NCBI GenBank assembly: GCA_020200195.1
Contig: JAIVJE010000293.1
Coordinates: 35,165-50,440, forward strand
Source: Acidobacteriota bacterium
Lineage (GTDB): Bacteria; Acidobacteriota; Vicinamibacteria; Vicinamibacterales; 2-12-FULL-66-21
DNA length: 15,276 nt
Reading direction: 5' to 3'
A model generated the notes under the pieces. That model did no database searches and was not told the DNA's origin. It saw nothing but the letters and a program-made list of their open reading frames with translations. Positions 5,904-13,977 of the stretch are shown here, piece after piece. How positions within the stretch are numbered: the first letter of the stretch is position 1; each line of letters starts with the position of its first letter. Both the position numbers and the translations under genes were made by a program.

Positions 5904-7088
5904 CTACTTCGGTCCGGCCGACGCTGGATACGGCGCGACCGGCGGCCGCCGATGCACCAGCAGCGCATCACTGACCTTGCGTGGCCCGTCCGCATCCGAC
6001 GGGCTGTTCACCACCCTTCCCGCGACCCACATCGTCGTGGACCCTCCGCCGTCGAGGTTCAATGCGTTCGTCAACTGAAGACGTTCGGCGAGCCGGCGCA
6101 GCTCCACGAGTGTCATTCCCAGACTCAGTGCGGGCTGGCGTCCGTCGACGACGACGAGCCAGATGGCGGCGGATGCGTCGGTGCCGATCATCGTGCGTGG
6201 GTGGCGGGCGTCCGCGAAACGTGGACCGAACTGCTCGACCGACCAGTCCTCGATCGGCCGTCCATCCCGAACGAGGAGACCGGCGCCGCCGATGATGTCG
6301 CGCGCTGTGTCCCAGGGGCTCTGCGCGCCGTCGATGGATCGATAGACCGTTTTCAGTGTGACGCGCACGCCCGGGCGCAGTCCCCGCAGAGCCACCGGCG
6401 GTGCGCGGCCGCCGAATGACAGCACGCAGCCCCCGCGTGGAATGACCGTCGCGCCGCCGCGTCGCGCCGGGCCGGTAACGGCCAGCGGCGAGCCCACCAG
6501 CACCCACTCGACCCCGCCGGCCGGAGTGGTCGTGTCGCGGTACCACTCAGGCGTATACAGCATCACTTTGCCGAGGCGGCGCACCGTGTCGACACCGTCG
6601 ATCTGCACCTGATGGGTACGGCCGTCTGGCATGTACGACACAGACACCGAGGCCCGCAAATGGCCGTACACGAGCATCGGCCCATGAGGAAGCGGCACGA
6701 TGCCGACGGCGCCGCGGGGGCGGTGCGTGTCGCTGACGAGCTGACCGTTGATTTTCAAGACTCCCGACGGATCACCGTTGGGCAGAAAGAATCCGGCGTT
6801 GATGGCTGCGACTGCCCGATGCCGTTCGCCCATGTCGGAGACAGTTTCGAGACCGAGAATCTCGTCGTTCGCGAGGACGGACTTGAGGTCGATGAGGGCT
6901 GGATCAAGCCTCAGCAGCCAGGCTGAAATAGGTCCGGCTGGATCGATGAGCGAAGGATCGGTCAGGTGATAAAGATCGACGCCCGGGGCTATCGCAGCGG
7001 GCGGACCGGGGTCGAGACGTTGCGCGGATGGTCGCGCGAGAAGCAGCAGCGCGCATAGCGTGACCGATGCGGACCCGCAGAACCGCAT
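5904..7088 (-). CDS. Secreted phosphodiester glycosidase (NAGPA-like) family protein
   Basis: A 394-aa protein with a hydrophobic signal peptide (residues about 1-22, ending RPSAQ). It carries the hallmarks of the phosphodiester glycosidase family related to the human mannose-6-phosphate uncovering enzyme: N97-A-G-F-F101, R298-T-M-I-G-T-D304, VVVDGRQPALSLGMTLVEL (312-330), L345-D-G-G-G-S-T351 and KVSDALLV near 371-378. Family members cleave GlcNAc-1-phosphodiesters or related sugar phosphodiesters; in bacteria they act outside the cytoplasm on cell-wall or exopolysaccharide material. The substrate cannot be read here. All core motifs are present and the length is normal. The start lies 4 bases after the TGA of the small secreted gene at 7093-7566, which implies co-transcription and probably coupled translation. 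Confidence 0.9.
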   Translation of the reverse strand: MRFCGSASVTLCALLLLARPSAQRLDPGPPAAIAPGVDLYHLTDPSLIDPAGPISAWLLRLDPALIDLKSVLANDEILGLETVSDMGERHRAVAAINAGFFLPNGDPSGVLKINGQLVSDTHRPRGAVGIVPLPHGPMLVYGHLRASVSVSYMPDGRTHQVQIDGVDTVRRLGKVMLYTPEWYRDTTTPAGGVEWVLVGSPLAVTGPARRGGATVIPRGGCVLSFGGRAPPVALRGLRPGVRVTLKTVYRSIDGAQSPWDTARDIIGGAGLLVRDGRPIEDWSVEQFGPRFADARHPRTMIGTDASAAIWLVVVDGRQPALSLGMTLVELRRLAERLQLTNALNLDGGGSTTMWVAGRVVNSPSDADGPRKVSDALLVHRRPPVAPYPASAGPK

Positions 7089-7092
7089 CCGT

Positions 7093-7566
7093 TCAGCCGC
7101 CGCACACGGACATCACACCCTCCACGGACCGTACCTCCAACACCGGCTGTATCTGGTTCATGCGGTCATGAGGCCGCTCCGGCTGCCCGCCCTGACCCAG
7201 CCCTCCGCTGTGACCTCCGCCGATGAAGATCTTCGTCTTGCCGATCTGCTTGCCCTTCCCATAGTCGGCGCCCGCCAGCGTCGATTTCAGCACGCCGGTG
7301 ACCTCGATGATCTTGTGCTGGTGCTCATCCTTCAACTTCTTGAGCAGTTCCTTCTTCCCGGTCAGCCGGTACTCGATGCGCGCCTCGAGCACCCCGTCGT
7401 TCTTCTCGGACGTCGTCTCAGTCGAGTCGAGGGTCAGTCCCGAGAGGCAGCCTTTGACGATGACGACGTCCCCTTTCTGGGGCGTCTTCTGGTCGACCTT
7501 GTCCTGCAGGGCAGCGGCGCCTGTTCCGCACAACATCAGAACGATGACGATGGATGTCTTACGCAT
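7093..7566 (-). CDS. Small secreted protein of unknown function
   Basis: A 157-aa protein. The ATG at 7566 is preferred over the in-frame GTG at 7572 because GAGG lies about 6 bases upstream of it and the signal peptide (MRKTSIVIVLMLCGTGAAALQ) then begins with basic residues. The mature part has a single Cys in VIVKGCLSGLTL, a strand-rich core (EYRLTGKKELLKKL, HKIIEVTGVLKS) and a Gly/His-rich tail (GGGHSGGLGQGGQPERPHD). The arrangement GCL...YRL.G...L...H.I.VTG recurs in short exported acidobacterial proteins as I remember them, possibly OB-like, but I cannot name the family. It is the first gene of the leftward pair with the phosphodiester glycosidase. Confidence 0.75.
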   Translation of the reverse strand: MRKTSIVIVLMLCGTGAAALQDKVDQKTPQKGDVVIVKGCLSGLTLDSTETTSEKNDGVLEARIEYRLTGKKELLKKLKDEHQHKIIEVTGVLKSTLAGADYGKGKQIGKTKIFIGGGHSGGLGQGGQPERPHDRMNQIQPVLEVRSVEGVMSVCGG

Positions 7567-7590
7567 GCGCACCTCGCTTCGCGTCTGCTG

Positions 7591-7605
7591 GCTGGCACTG
7601 CCAGC
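7591..7605. promoter_or_regulatory. 15-bp perfect palindrome in a divergent promoter region
   Basis: GCTGGCA-C-TGCCAGC lies between the divergent starts at 7566 (-) and 7629 (+). CTGGCA (7592-7597) inside it is a 4/6 match to TTGACA and is spaced 18 bases from TAGAAT at 7616-7621. A protein bound here would cover the -35 of the LD-carboxypeptidase gene and the region upstream of the leftward pair. Operator is inferred. Confidence 0.45.
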
Positions 7606-7615
7606 ATAACACCCT

Positions 7616-7621
7616 TAGAAT
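7616..7621 (+). promoter_or_regulatory. TAGAAT -10-like box before the LD-carboxypeptidase
   Basis: TAGAAT lies 7 bases upstream of the ATG at 7629, with a CTGGCA -35-like box at 7592-7597 (18-base spacer). No Shine-Dalgarno sequence is seen, so a leaderless or nearly leaderless mRNA is likely. Confidence 0.5.
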
Positions 7622-7628
7622 TCGAGTC

Positions 7629-8672
7629 ATGGAGCGTCGAACGTTTCTCGGATCCGCAGCCGCCACGGCCGTCTCGGCGGCGTTCGGGTTACCCCGGCGT
7701 GCATCCGCGCAGCCGCCAACTATTATCAAGCCGAAGCGGCTCTCGGCCGGAGACACGGTGGCGCTCGTAGCGCCTGCGAGCGCGACGTTCCAGACCGTTG
7801 ACCTCGCGATTGCCCGGGAGTCTTTGGAAGCACTCGGACTGAAGGTCGTATCCGGCGGTCATCTGCTGGATCGTCACGGTTACTTGGCCGGCAAAGACAA
7901 GGATCGCGCGGCTGACATCAACGCGTTCTTTGGCGATCCGGCCGTCCGGGCCGTCCTCCCGATCCGCGGCGGCTGGGGCAGCAGTCGACTGCTCCCGCAC
8001 CTCGACTACGTCCTGATCCGACGCAACCCGAAGATCGTGCTGGGGTTCAGCGACATCACCGCGCTGCTACTCGCCATCCATGCGAAGACCGGCCTCGTCA
8101 CGTTTCACGGCGCAAACGGGATGGGGCGGTGGGACGGCTGGTCAGTGGACTACTTGAAGCGGGTCTTGTTCGACGGAGAACTCGTCACCATGGAGAACAA
8201 ACGCGAGCTGTCCGATCGCAACAGTCTCACGCAGATCGACAACCGCGTTCAGACGATCACCCCCGGCACCGCACGCGGACGTATTCTGGGTGGCAACCTG
8301 ACGGTGTTGACCGCCATTATGGGGTCACCTTATCTGCCCGACTGGAACGGCGCGATTCTGTTCTGCGAGGACATCGGTGAGGACCCTTACCGCGTGGATC
8401 GCATGCTGACGCAGCTCAAGCTCGCCGGTGCGCTCGCACGCATCAAAGGATTCGTTTTTGGCACCTGCGCCGAGTGCGAACCTGGTTCCGGCTTCGCCTC
8501 GCTCACGCTCGAGGAGATCTTCAACGACCACATCAAGCCGCTGGGCGTACCCGCGTGGCAGGGCGCGATGATCGGCCATCAGATACCGCAGTTCACGATT
8601 CCGGAAGGCGTTCAGGTGGAGATCGACGCGACGGCGGGCACGATCAGGATGCTCGAGGCGGCGGTGCTGTAA
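7629..8672 (+). CDS. Tat-exported LD-carboxypeptidase (peptidase S66, LdcA-like)
   Basis: A 347-aa protein from the ATG at 7629. An upstream in-frame ATG at 7554 would prepend codons overlapping the divergent gene and spoil the signal. The N-terminus ERRTFLGSAAATAVSAAFG has a twin-arginine motif, a hydrophobic core and an ASA-like cleavage site near residue 27. The S66 landmarks are all present: RGGWGSSRLL (113-122), G139-F-S141-D-I-T with the nucleophile Ser141, GGNLTVL (221-227), CEDIGEDPYRVDRML with Glu247, and G316-H317-Q-I-P-Q-F-T-I-P with the catalytic His317. The family cleaves the L,D bond of murein tetrapeptides during peptidoglycan recycling. Classical LdcA is cytoplasmic, so Tat export suggests action in the periplasm. 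The stop at 8670-8672 abuts the convergent gene. Confidence 0.92.
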   Translation: MERRTFLGSAAATAVSAAFGLPRRASAQPPTIIKPKRLSAGDTVALVAPASATFQTVDLAIARESLEALGLKVVSGGHLLDRHGYLAGKDKDRAADINAFFGDPAVRAVLPIRGGWGSSRLLPHLDYVLIRRNPKIVLGFSDITALLLAIHAKTGLVTFHGANGMGRWDGWSVDYLKRVLFDGELVTMENKRELSDRNSLTQIDNRVQTITPGTARGRILGGNLTVLTAIMGSPYLPDWNGAILFCEDIGEDPYRVDRMLTQLKLAGALARIKGFVFGTCAECEPGSGFASLTLEEIFNDHIKPLGVPAWQGAMIGHQIPQFTIPEGVQVEIDATAGTIRMLEAAVL

Positions 8673-10775
8673 TCACCGCTTTTCCTCCAAGGCGATTCGG
8701 GTGATCGTGTCGCCTTCGAGGATGCTCTCCACGACCGCCATGTCGGCCGCCGGCACTCGTCCGAAGACCGTGTACTCGTGATCCAGCGGTGCGTTGTCGA
8801 CCAGGTTGATGAAGATCTGCCCGTCGCCCGTGTCTCGTCCACGCGTGGAGATGCCGACCGTGCCGCGCTCGTGCATCGTCAGGCCGACCTCATCGCGCAT
8901 GAAGGCTTCCGTCCGCGGCATGTATTCGTTCGCGCCAGGGCTGCCACCCTGTATCACGAAGTTTGGGACGACCCGGTGGAATGTCAGCCCGTCGTACTTC
9001 CCTGCGCCGGCCAGCAGTCTGAAGATCGCTGCCGCATGCGGTGCCTCGTCTATCAACAGCATGAGGGCGAACTTGCGGCCGCTGCCGAGTGTCACGGTCA
9101 GGGTCGTGTCGCCACCCAGGGCCGCCGCCCCAGCGATACGATGGGCGAGTGCCGGTGTCGCTGGGCGTGTTCCCGACCACACGCGGATCGCGTCGGCGGC
9201 GGTGGACGCGACCACGGGATCGACGTCGCTGACCAGGGGTATCAGGTCGTCGGCCTGTGGTGGTCCCCCGAGCTGCCGAAGCCGCGCGATGAGCTCCAGT
9301 CTCGTGTCGCGACTCATCTCTCCATACGCCGACGTCACTCGGCGCAACGCATCACTCAGCGCTTTCAGGATGTACTGATTTGCTGGCGTGCCGTCGAGCA
9401 ACTGCGCGGCGGTGCGAACCAACTGGAGGTCCGGGCGTCCGAGCGCGGCGATCAGCGCCCTCTCGGAATCGGCCGGCCGCAGCACGTGAAACGGTCCCAG
9501 GGCCGCTTCGCGCACGTTGTCATGCGCGTCATACACCAGTCGTTCGAGGGTGGCGTCGTCTTTCAGAAGAGCGGCGGCGCGCGCAGCATACATGCGAACC
9601 TGCCAGAGTGGGTGCACCGCGTGCGACGGCAACGCGAGCGCAGCGCGCTCCGGTGAACGCTTCGCCAGCGCTACGAGAGCATGTGACTCCGAGTGCCAGC
9701 TGCCGACAGTCGGAGGCGTGCGCGCGTGATACGCGACGGCATTTGTCACATCGTCATCACCCTTGCAGACGTCGCCGAGCGCGTCGATGACTGCAAGGGT
9801 GTCGTAGAGAACGGGATCCCATCTCGCATCCAGCAGCGCCTGACAGCCTTCTGTTGGCGCGATTCGCCGCGACCAGGCGCGGACCGCCTCGTACCGAACG
9901 GTCGCTGCCGTATCCGCCAGCGCGGTACGAAGGCGCCTGGTGCTCTCGACCGGTTCGAGTGGCGACCCCGCGCCAGCCAGCGCGAGCACGCCGAACCGGC
10001 GCACTTGCTCGTCGCTGTCCTCGGTCACGCTGCGCAGCGTGGAGTCATCGAAGGCACGCGCGGCGAGCAGCGCCGCGGCGGCATTCCTGCGAACGTCCGG
10101 CGGGAAAGTGTACTGAGTGCGCCGGGCCAGCCGCCGCAGTGCGCCCAACGTTTTTTCCTCGAAGGACGTGAGCGTGGGGTTCCGTCGCGCCAGCGCTTCG
10201 AGCCCTCTCGCGGCACCGACCAGGACGACGGTGTCACGCGCGGCCTTCTGGTCGACGAGTCCTGCGATGAAGCCTTCGGCGCTCCGAACCTGCTCGTGCG
10301 TCGTGTAGGGCAGGCGCGCCAGCGACCGGGCGAATGCGGCCAGGGCGGGACCGTTTGTTTCCTTTGCCGCCGCGTGCAGCAGCGCCTCCATCACCCCGCG
10401 GACCTGCTCGTGCGGTGCGCTCGTGCTGAGAGGAGATCCGTTCAGCGCCTGGGCCAGCGCGTTCGCGCTCTCACCGCGGACCCGCGGTGCGGACGCCGAG
10501 AGCGCGACAAGAAGCTTCGGGATGACGTCGCGGCGCTCCAGCCTTCCCAGGGCTCGAACCGCTAATGTCTGGTCGGCAGGATTCGAGAGCTGCGCGCCGT
10601 CCAGAAGTATTCGAAGCTCTTCGTCACGCTCCGCGCGGGTATCCTCGGCCGCGAGAATTGCGGCTGCTTCGGAAGGAGATGGCCGGGCGACAACTCGCCG
10701 GGGCTGGGGGGCGTACGCGGCGACGCCGATCGTGACAACGGCAATGCCGGTGGCAACAAATGCTCTAACGATCAC
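8673..10775 (-). CDS. HEAT-repeat protein with C-terminal cyclophilin PPIase domain
   Basis: A 700-aa protein. Residues 1-22 form an uncleaved anchor or a signal peptide (FVATGIAVVTIGVAAYA). Residues about 65-535 are paired helices of HEAT type (for example TLAVRALGRLERRDVIPKLLVAL, VRRFGVLALAGAG, VRYEAVRAWSRR). Residues about 558-695 form a cyclophilin: TFH600-R601-VVPNFVIQGG carries the catalytic Arg (Arg55 in CypA), Phe606 and Gln609, and QIFINLVDNAPLDHEYTVFGRV carries the Gln/Phe substrate pocket. The predicted activity is proline cis-trans isomerisation of exported proteins, with HEAT repeats as a binding scaffold. The GTG start at 10775 overlaps the TAG of the upstream M49 remnant by one base (TAGTG), so its translation depended on that gene being read through to its end. 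The stop abuts the LD-carboxypeptidase stop. Confidence 0.92.
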   Translation of the reverse strand: MIVRAFVATGIAVVTIGVAAYAPQPRRVVARPSPSEAAAILAAEDTRAERDEELRILLDGAQLSNPADQTLAVRALGRLERRDVIPKLLVALSASAPRVRGESANALAQALNGSPLSTSAPHEQVRGVMEALLHAAAKETNGPALAAFARSLARLPYTTHEQVRSAEGFIAGLVDQKAARDTVVLVGAARGLEALARRNPTLTSFEEKTLGALRRLARRTQYTFPPDVRRNAAAALLAARAFDDSTLRSVTEDSDEQVRRFGVLALAGAGSPLEPVESTRRLRTALADTAATVRYEAVRAWSRRIAPTEGCQALLDARWDPVLYDTLAVIDALGDVCKGDDDVTNAVAYHARTPPTVGSWHSESHALVALAKRSPERAALALPSHAVHPLWQVRMYAARAAALLKDDATLERLVYDAHDNVREAALGPFHVLRPADSERALIAALGRPDLQLVRTAAQLLDGTPANQYILKALSDALRRVTSAYGEMSRDTRLELIARLRQLGGPPQADDLIPLVSDVDPVVASTAADAIRVWSGTRPATPALAHRIAGAAALGGDTTLTVTLGSGRKFALMLLIDEAPHAAAIFRLLAGAGKYDGLTFHRVVPNFVIQGGSPGANEYMPRTEAFMRDEVGLTMHERGTVGISTRGRDTGDGQIFINLVDNAPLDHEYTVFGRVPAADMAVVESILEGDTITRIALEEKR

Positions 10776-12485
10776 TATTTCCGGCCTGAATACTCCAGCA
10801 TCTGGGACGTGAGGTCCACCGGATACGAGATTCTGACGTCGGAGATCTTCCCGTCGGCGCCTTTGACAGGCTCCAGGCGTGGCTGAACGAAGCCTGTATA
10901 TGACGGCATCTTCAGGCGATCGACGCGCGCCACGACTTCGTCACGCAGCTTGGCATCGAAGTGCACGCCGTAGGTTTCGAACAGCTTCTTGGCCGCCTCG
11001 TAATCCCCTTCGGACTTTATGCGCTGCACTTCAGCAAGCAGCCGGCCCACGCCCTCCTGGAAGGCCTTCATGTCCACCATGACGTAGAACGTCGTGCCGT
11101 CACGGTCACGCACGTCGATCGCTTTCGAGTTCGACATCAGCCACCGGACGATCATCTGCCGGTTCCGCATGTGGTCTTCCTCGATCTGGGTGCCTTCGCG
11201 GACGCGACGAAGCTGCACCAGACTTGCTCCCGTATTTCTCCCGAATCTCCTGATCGTTGGGTAGGTTGATCCCGACAGGCGTAATCGGACCAGAGTCGCC
11301 GGATTCGACGACGACATCAATCGCGTTCGCCGTGATGCCGCGGACGCCCTGCTTCTTGTATTGATCCGCCCACGGCATCCGATCCTCGAACCACTGCGCG
11401 TCAGCCGCCAGTTTGCGGATCCCTGCGGTCTTTTGCGGGTTGACGTAATACACGAGCGCTTCCCATGACCCTTTCATGCCGCGGGGGTCCATGTAGACCT
11501 CGATGAAACCGTTGATCGTGTCGACCGGCGAGTTCTTGTCCTGCACCCATGCGATGTCATAGGCCACCCGGTCGGCGGTCTCGCCCGTGCGGTAGAACCT
11601 GGCAAGAGCGTTCAGCGCCTTTGCCATTGGCGCGGTCGCGTACGGCGCGGCCGCCTCGAGGTGCTCGATGATGCGGCGGATTTCCTTGTCGTAACGACCG
11701 CCGACGCGGTAGACCTCCTCCACGAGTTTCCCGTCACGCTTCATCAGCCGGGAGTTGAGCGGATACTGCTCCTTGAACCCTTCGAGGTCCTTCATCGTCA
11801 CGTCGACGTACAAGTTGTTGGCGCTCGCGGACAGGATGTCCTTTCCCTGCCCGGGCGTCTTGTTGGTGACGATGGGATCGACGGTGGCGTCAAAGAACAA
11901 CGGCTTCATGCGGCTCAGCATCGCGCCCAGCGTTTCCCCCTGTTTCAGGGGCACCTTGGCGCCTGCGGCCTGTGCCGCCTTGACAGCGGCTGCGAACGCG
12001 TCCGGCGAGCACTTCAGTACGAACTTCCGAGCCGTCAGGTTGTTGTACGGCCCCGTGTTGATCCAGAAGAGCTTCGTGTATCGGCGAATCTCCTCGAGCG
12101 TCTGCGGGTCGACGCCGGCAGGGTGCGTGATGATCTCTTCGAGCACATCGCGCATCGCCAGGTTGTGGGCATAACGCTGGTCGTAGTAGATGTCGCGACC
12201 GGCCAGCGCCGCTTCGTACAAGTGCCAGATCAGGAGTTTCTGGTCGAGCGGCAGCGCGGCGAAACCGTCCGCGTAAAGCTGCACGACCGCGGCATCATCC
12301 ACGCGCTCGAGGAGATACTTCCGGTCGGCAGCGACCGCGCTCTGTTCCGGGCTGGCGACGATCGCCGGAGCCGTCATGTCGGACAAAGGCGTGTTCCCGC
12401 CTCCGCCTCGAGCCGTGCCTGCCGCTGTTGTCAACGCCACCGCCATCACCACTCCAGTCAACGCACGTAAAACGTCAGCTCGCAT
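10775..12485 (-). pseudogene. M49 (dipeptidyl-peptidase III-like) zinc peptidase with the catalytic segment deleted
   Basis: The left part (12485 down to about 11222, some 420 residues) has a signal peptide (MRADVLRALTGVVMAVALTT, then AAGTARG) and M49 family sequence: AIVASPEQSAVAADRKYLLERVDDAA, then MPWADQYKKQGVRGITANAIDVV and GINLPNDQEIREKYGSKS. The right part (about 11221 to 10775, 148 residues, another frame) has LVQLRRVREGTQIEEDHM, then RNRQMIVRWLM and IKSEGDYEAAKKLFETYGVHFD, the C-terminal M49 region. Between them the family has about 125 residues, by my recollection, with the zinc motifs HExxGH and EExxAD; neither motif is found in either frame. Joining the parts needs a frame change at the sequence AAGTCTGGTGCAG. 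The gene is therefore inactive as read. Upstream are TACAAT and the MBL gene stop 43 bp away; downstream the TAG overlaps the GTG of the cyclophilin gene. Confidence 0.85.
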
Positions 12486-12491
12486 ACTCCT

Positions 12492-12497
12492 ATTGTA
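12492..12497 (-). promoter_or_regulatory. TACAAT -10-like box before the M49 remnant
   Basis: On the minus strand TACAAT is followed by AGGAGT and then the ATG at 12485. AGGAG is one base from the ATG, too close to act as a normal ribosome binding site, so TAnnnT-driven leaderless transcription is the better reading. It lies in the 43-bp gap after the MBL gene, which also holds a weak GACCC/GGGTC hairpin. Confidence 0.4.
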
Positions 12498-12528
12498 GGG
12501 CCGACCCCGCGAGGGTCTGGTCTGGCGC

Positions 12529-13977
12529 CTAAACGATCTCGACCGTTTCGCGGTGGTCGGGCATCTTGCACGACCAGCCGAGCTTTGCACCTATGAACGC
12601 GTTCAGCGCCTCCATGGCCGGCGGCTCGCCGTGCACGAGGAATGTGAGGTCGGGGGGTCGGTCGAACCCGCCGAGCCATCGCAGGATTTCGTTGGAATCC
12701 GCGTGCGCCGACATCGATCCGATTGAGGCGACCCTCGCATGTACCGGAATCGTCTGCCCATGAATCTTGACGGCCGGTGCACCATCGGCCAGCAGGCGGC
12801 CTCGGGTGCCCGCGGCCTGGTAACCCACGAGCAGGACCGTATTGCGTTTGTCCGGGAGACCGGCCTTGAGGTGGTGGAGGACGCGGCCGCCTGTCGCCAT
12901 ACCACTCGAGGAGATGATGATCGCCGGCATCTTCGACGCGGTGAGCTGTTTCGAGTCAGCGGAGCTGCTGATTGTTTGAAAGCGCTCCGTGCAGAAGGCG
13001 CAGACCTGGCGTTCCTGCTGCACGTGGACCTGACGCACGGTCGTCGGCTCGTGCGCGGCCTCATCGTGCGGCGCCTTGTCGTCGCGGTGCTCGGGCTGCA
13101 TCTCCGCGTCCAGCTCGTTGAGGCGTTCCGTGTAGCGGGCGAGTGCGTCCACTGCCATCGGGCTGTCCACGAACACCGGCAGCACCGGTATGCGCTTCGC
13201 CTCTTCCAGCCGTTTGACCCAGTAGAGCACTTCCTCCACGCGGCCGATGGCGAATGCAGGAATGATCAGACGGCCGCCGCGCAGTGCCGTCGCCTCGATC
13301 ACTTCGGCCAGCTCTGCGCCGTCGTCATCCTGCTCGTGGACCCGGTTGCCGTACGTGGACTCGACGAGCAGGTAATCCGCCTCGGCCATCATGGTCGGAT
13401 CGGGCAGCACCGGCCGTCCGAATCGTCCGAGATCCCCGCCGAAGAGAATGGTCCGGCCTCCCGCGCGTACCCGCGCGTACGCGGACCCGAGCAGGTGGCC
13501 CGCGTTGACGAAATCGACCTCGACTCCGTCCGCCACCGGCATCGGCCGTTCATACCCGACCGGCTGGAGCAGCGTCAGCGCGCGGAACGCATCCTGCTCG
13601 CCGTATAGCGGCAGCGCCGGCTTGTGCTTCGAGTATCCGTGACGGTTCGCGTTCGCCGCATCCTCTTCCTGGATGCGGCCCGAATCGGGCAGCACAATCT
13701 TGCAGAGATCCTGCGTGCCGGCGGTGCAGAACACACGGCCTCGAAAGCCGGCCGCGACGAGCTTCGGCAGATAGCCACAGTGGTCGAGGTGCGCGTGCGT
13801 CAGCACGATGGCGTCTATCTCATCTGGCTTGATCGGAAAATCCTGCCAGTTGCGCTCACGCAGCTCCTTCAGTCCTTGAAAGAGGCCGGCGTCGAAGAGC
13901 ACCTTTGAACGGCCGGTGTCCAGCAGATATTTCGACCCTGTCACTGTTCGCGCCGCGCCCAGGAATGTCAGCTTCAT
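12529..13977 (-). CDS. MBL-fold/beta-CASP ribonuclease (CPSF/YSH1-like)
   Basis: A 482-aa protein of normal length. The metallo-beta-lactamase part has H61-A-H63-L-D65-H66, His161 in VNAGHLLGSA and Asp182 in FGGDLGRFGRP, the two-zinc ligand set. The beta-CASP part follows (LVESTYGNR, GRLIIPAFAIGRVEEVLYWV, PVFVDSPMAVDA, ISSSGMATGGRVLHHL), then the C-terminal RMMBL segment with SMSAHAD (421-427) and FLVHGEP (447-452). This is the RNA 3'-end processing/exonuclease architecture; the natural bacterial substrate is not known. Residues about 290-335 are a His/Glu-rich hydrophilic insert ending in C326-A-F-C329. AGGA lies about 10 bases upstream of the ATG, and the ATG overlaps the TGA of the PLP enzyme (ATGA), indicating coupled translation. 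Cytoplasmic, no signal. Confidence 0.92.
   Translation of the reverse strand: MKLTFLGAARTVTGSKYLLDTGRSKVLFDAGLFQGLKELRERNWQDFPIKPDEIDAIVLTHAHLDHCGYLPKLVAAGFRGRVFCTAGTQDLCKIVLPDSGRIQEEDAANANRHGYSKHKPALPLYGEQDAFRALTLLQPVGYERPMPVADGVEVDFVNAGHLLGSAYARVRAGGRTILFGGDLGRFGRPVLPDPTMMAEADYLLVESTYGNRVHEQDDDGAELAEVIEATALRGGRLIIPAFAIGRVEEVLYWVKRLEEAKRIPVLPVFVDSPMAVDALARYTERLNELDAEMQPEHRDDKAPHDEAAHEPTTVRQVHVQQERQVCAFCTERFQTISSSADSKQLTASKMPAIIISSSGMATGGRVLHHLKAGLPDKRNTVLLVGYQAAGTRGRLLADGAPAVKIHGQTIPVHARVASIGSMSAHADSNEILRWLGGFDRPPDLTFLVHGEPPAMEALNAFIGAKLGWSCKMPDHRETVEIV

Noticed and set aside
5496..6419. Plus-strand open frame of 307 codons across the regulator and glycosidase
   Set aside because: It spans two well-supported minus-strand genes and reads as His/Arg-rich shadow sequence.
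8778..10565. Long plus-strand open frames (about 290 codons each) opposite the HEAT/cyclophilin gene
   Set aside because: They are antisense shadows of a GC-rich gene with clear cyclophilin motifs; their translations are Arg/Cys-rich with no recognisable domain.
12500..12520. GACCC/GGGTC hairpin after the MBL gene as terminator
   Set aside because: The stem is only 5 bp with no T-run, within generally GC-rich DNA.
13461..13480. Exact tandem duplicate CCGCGCGTAC x2 in the MBL gene
   Set aside because: It encodes normal family residues (AYARVRAG) and keeps the frame; likely codon-driven coincidence.
12739..13608. Plus-strand open frame of 289 codons opposite the MBL nuclease
   Set aside because: It lies fully antisense to a gene with all MBL/beta-CASP motifs and shows no domain of its own.
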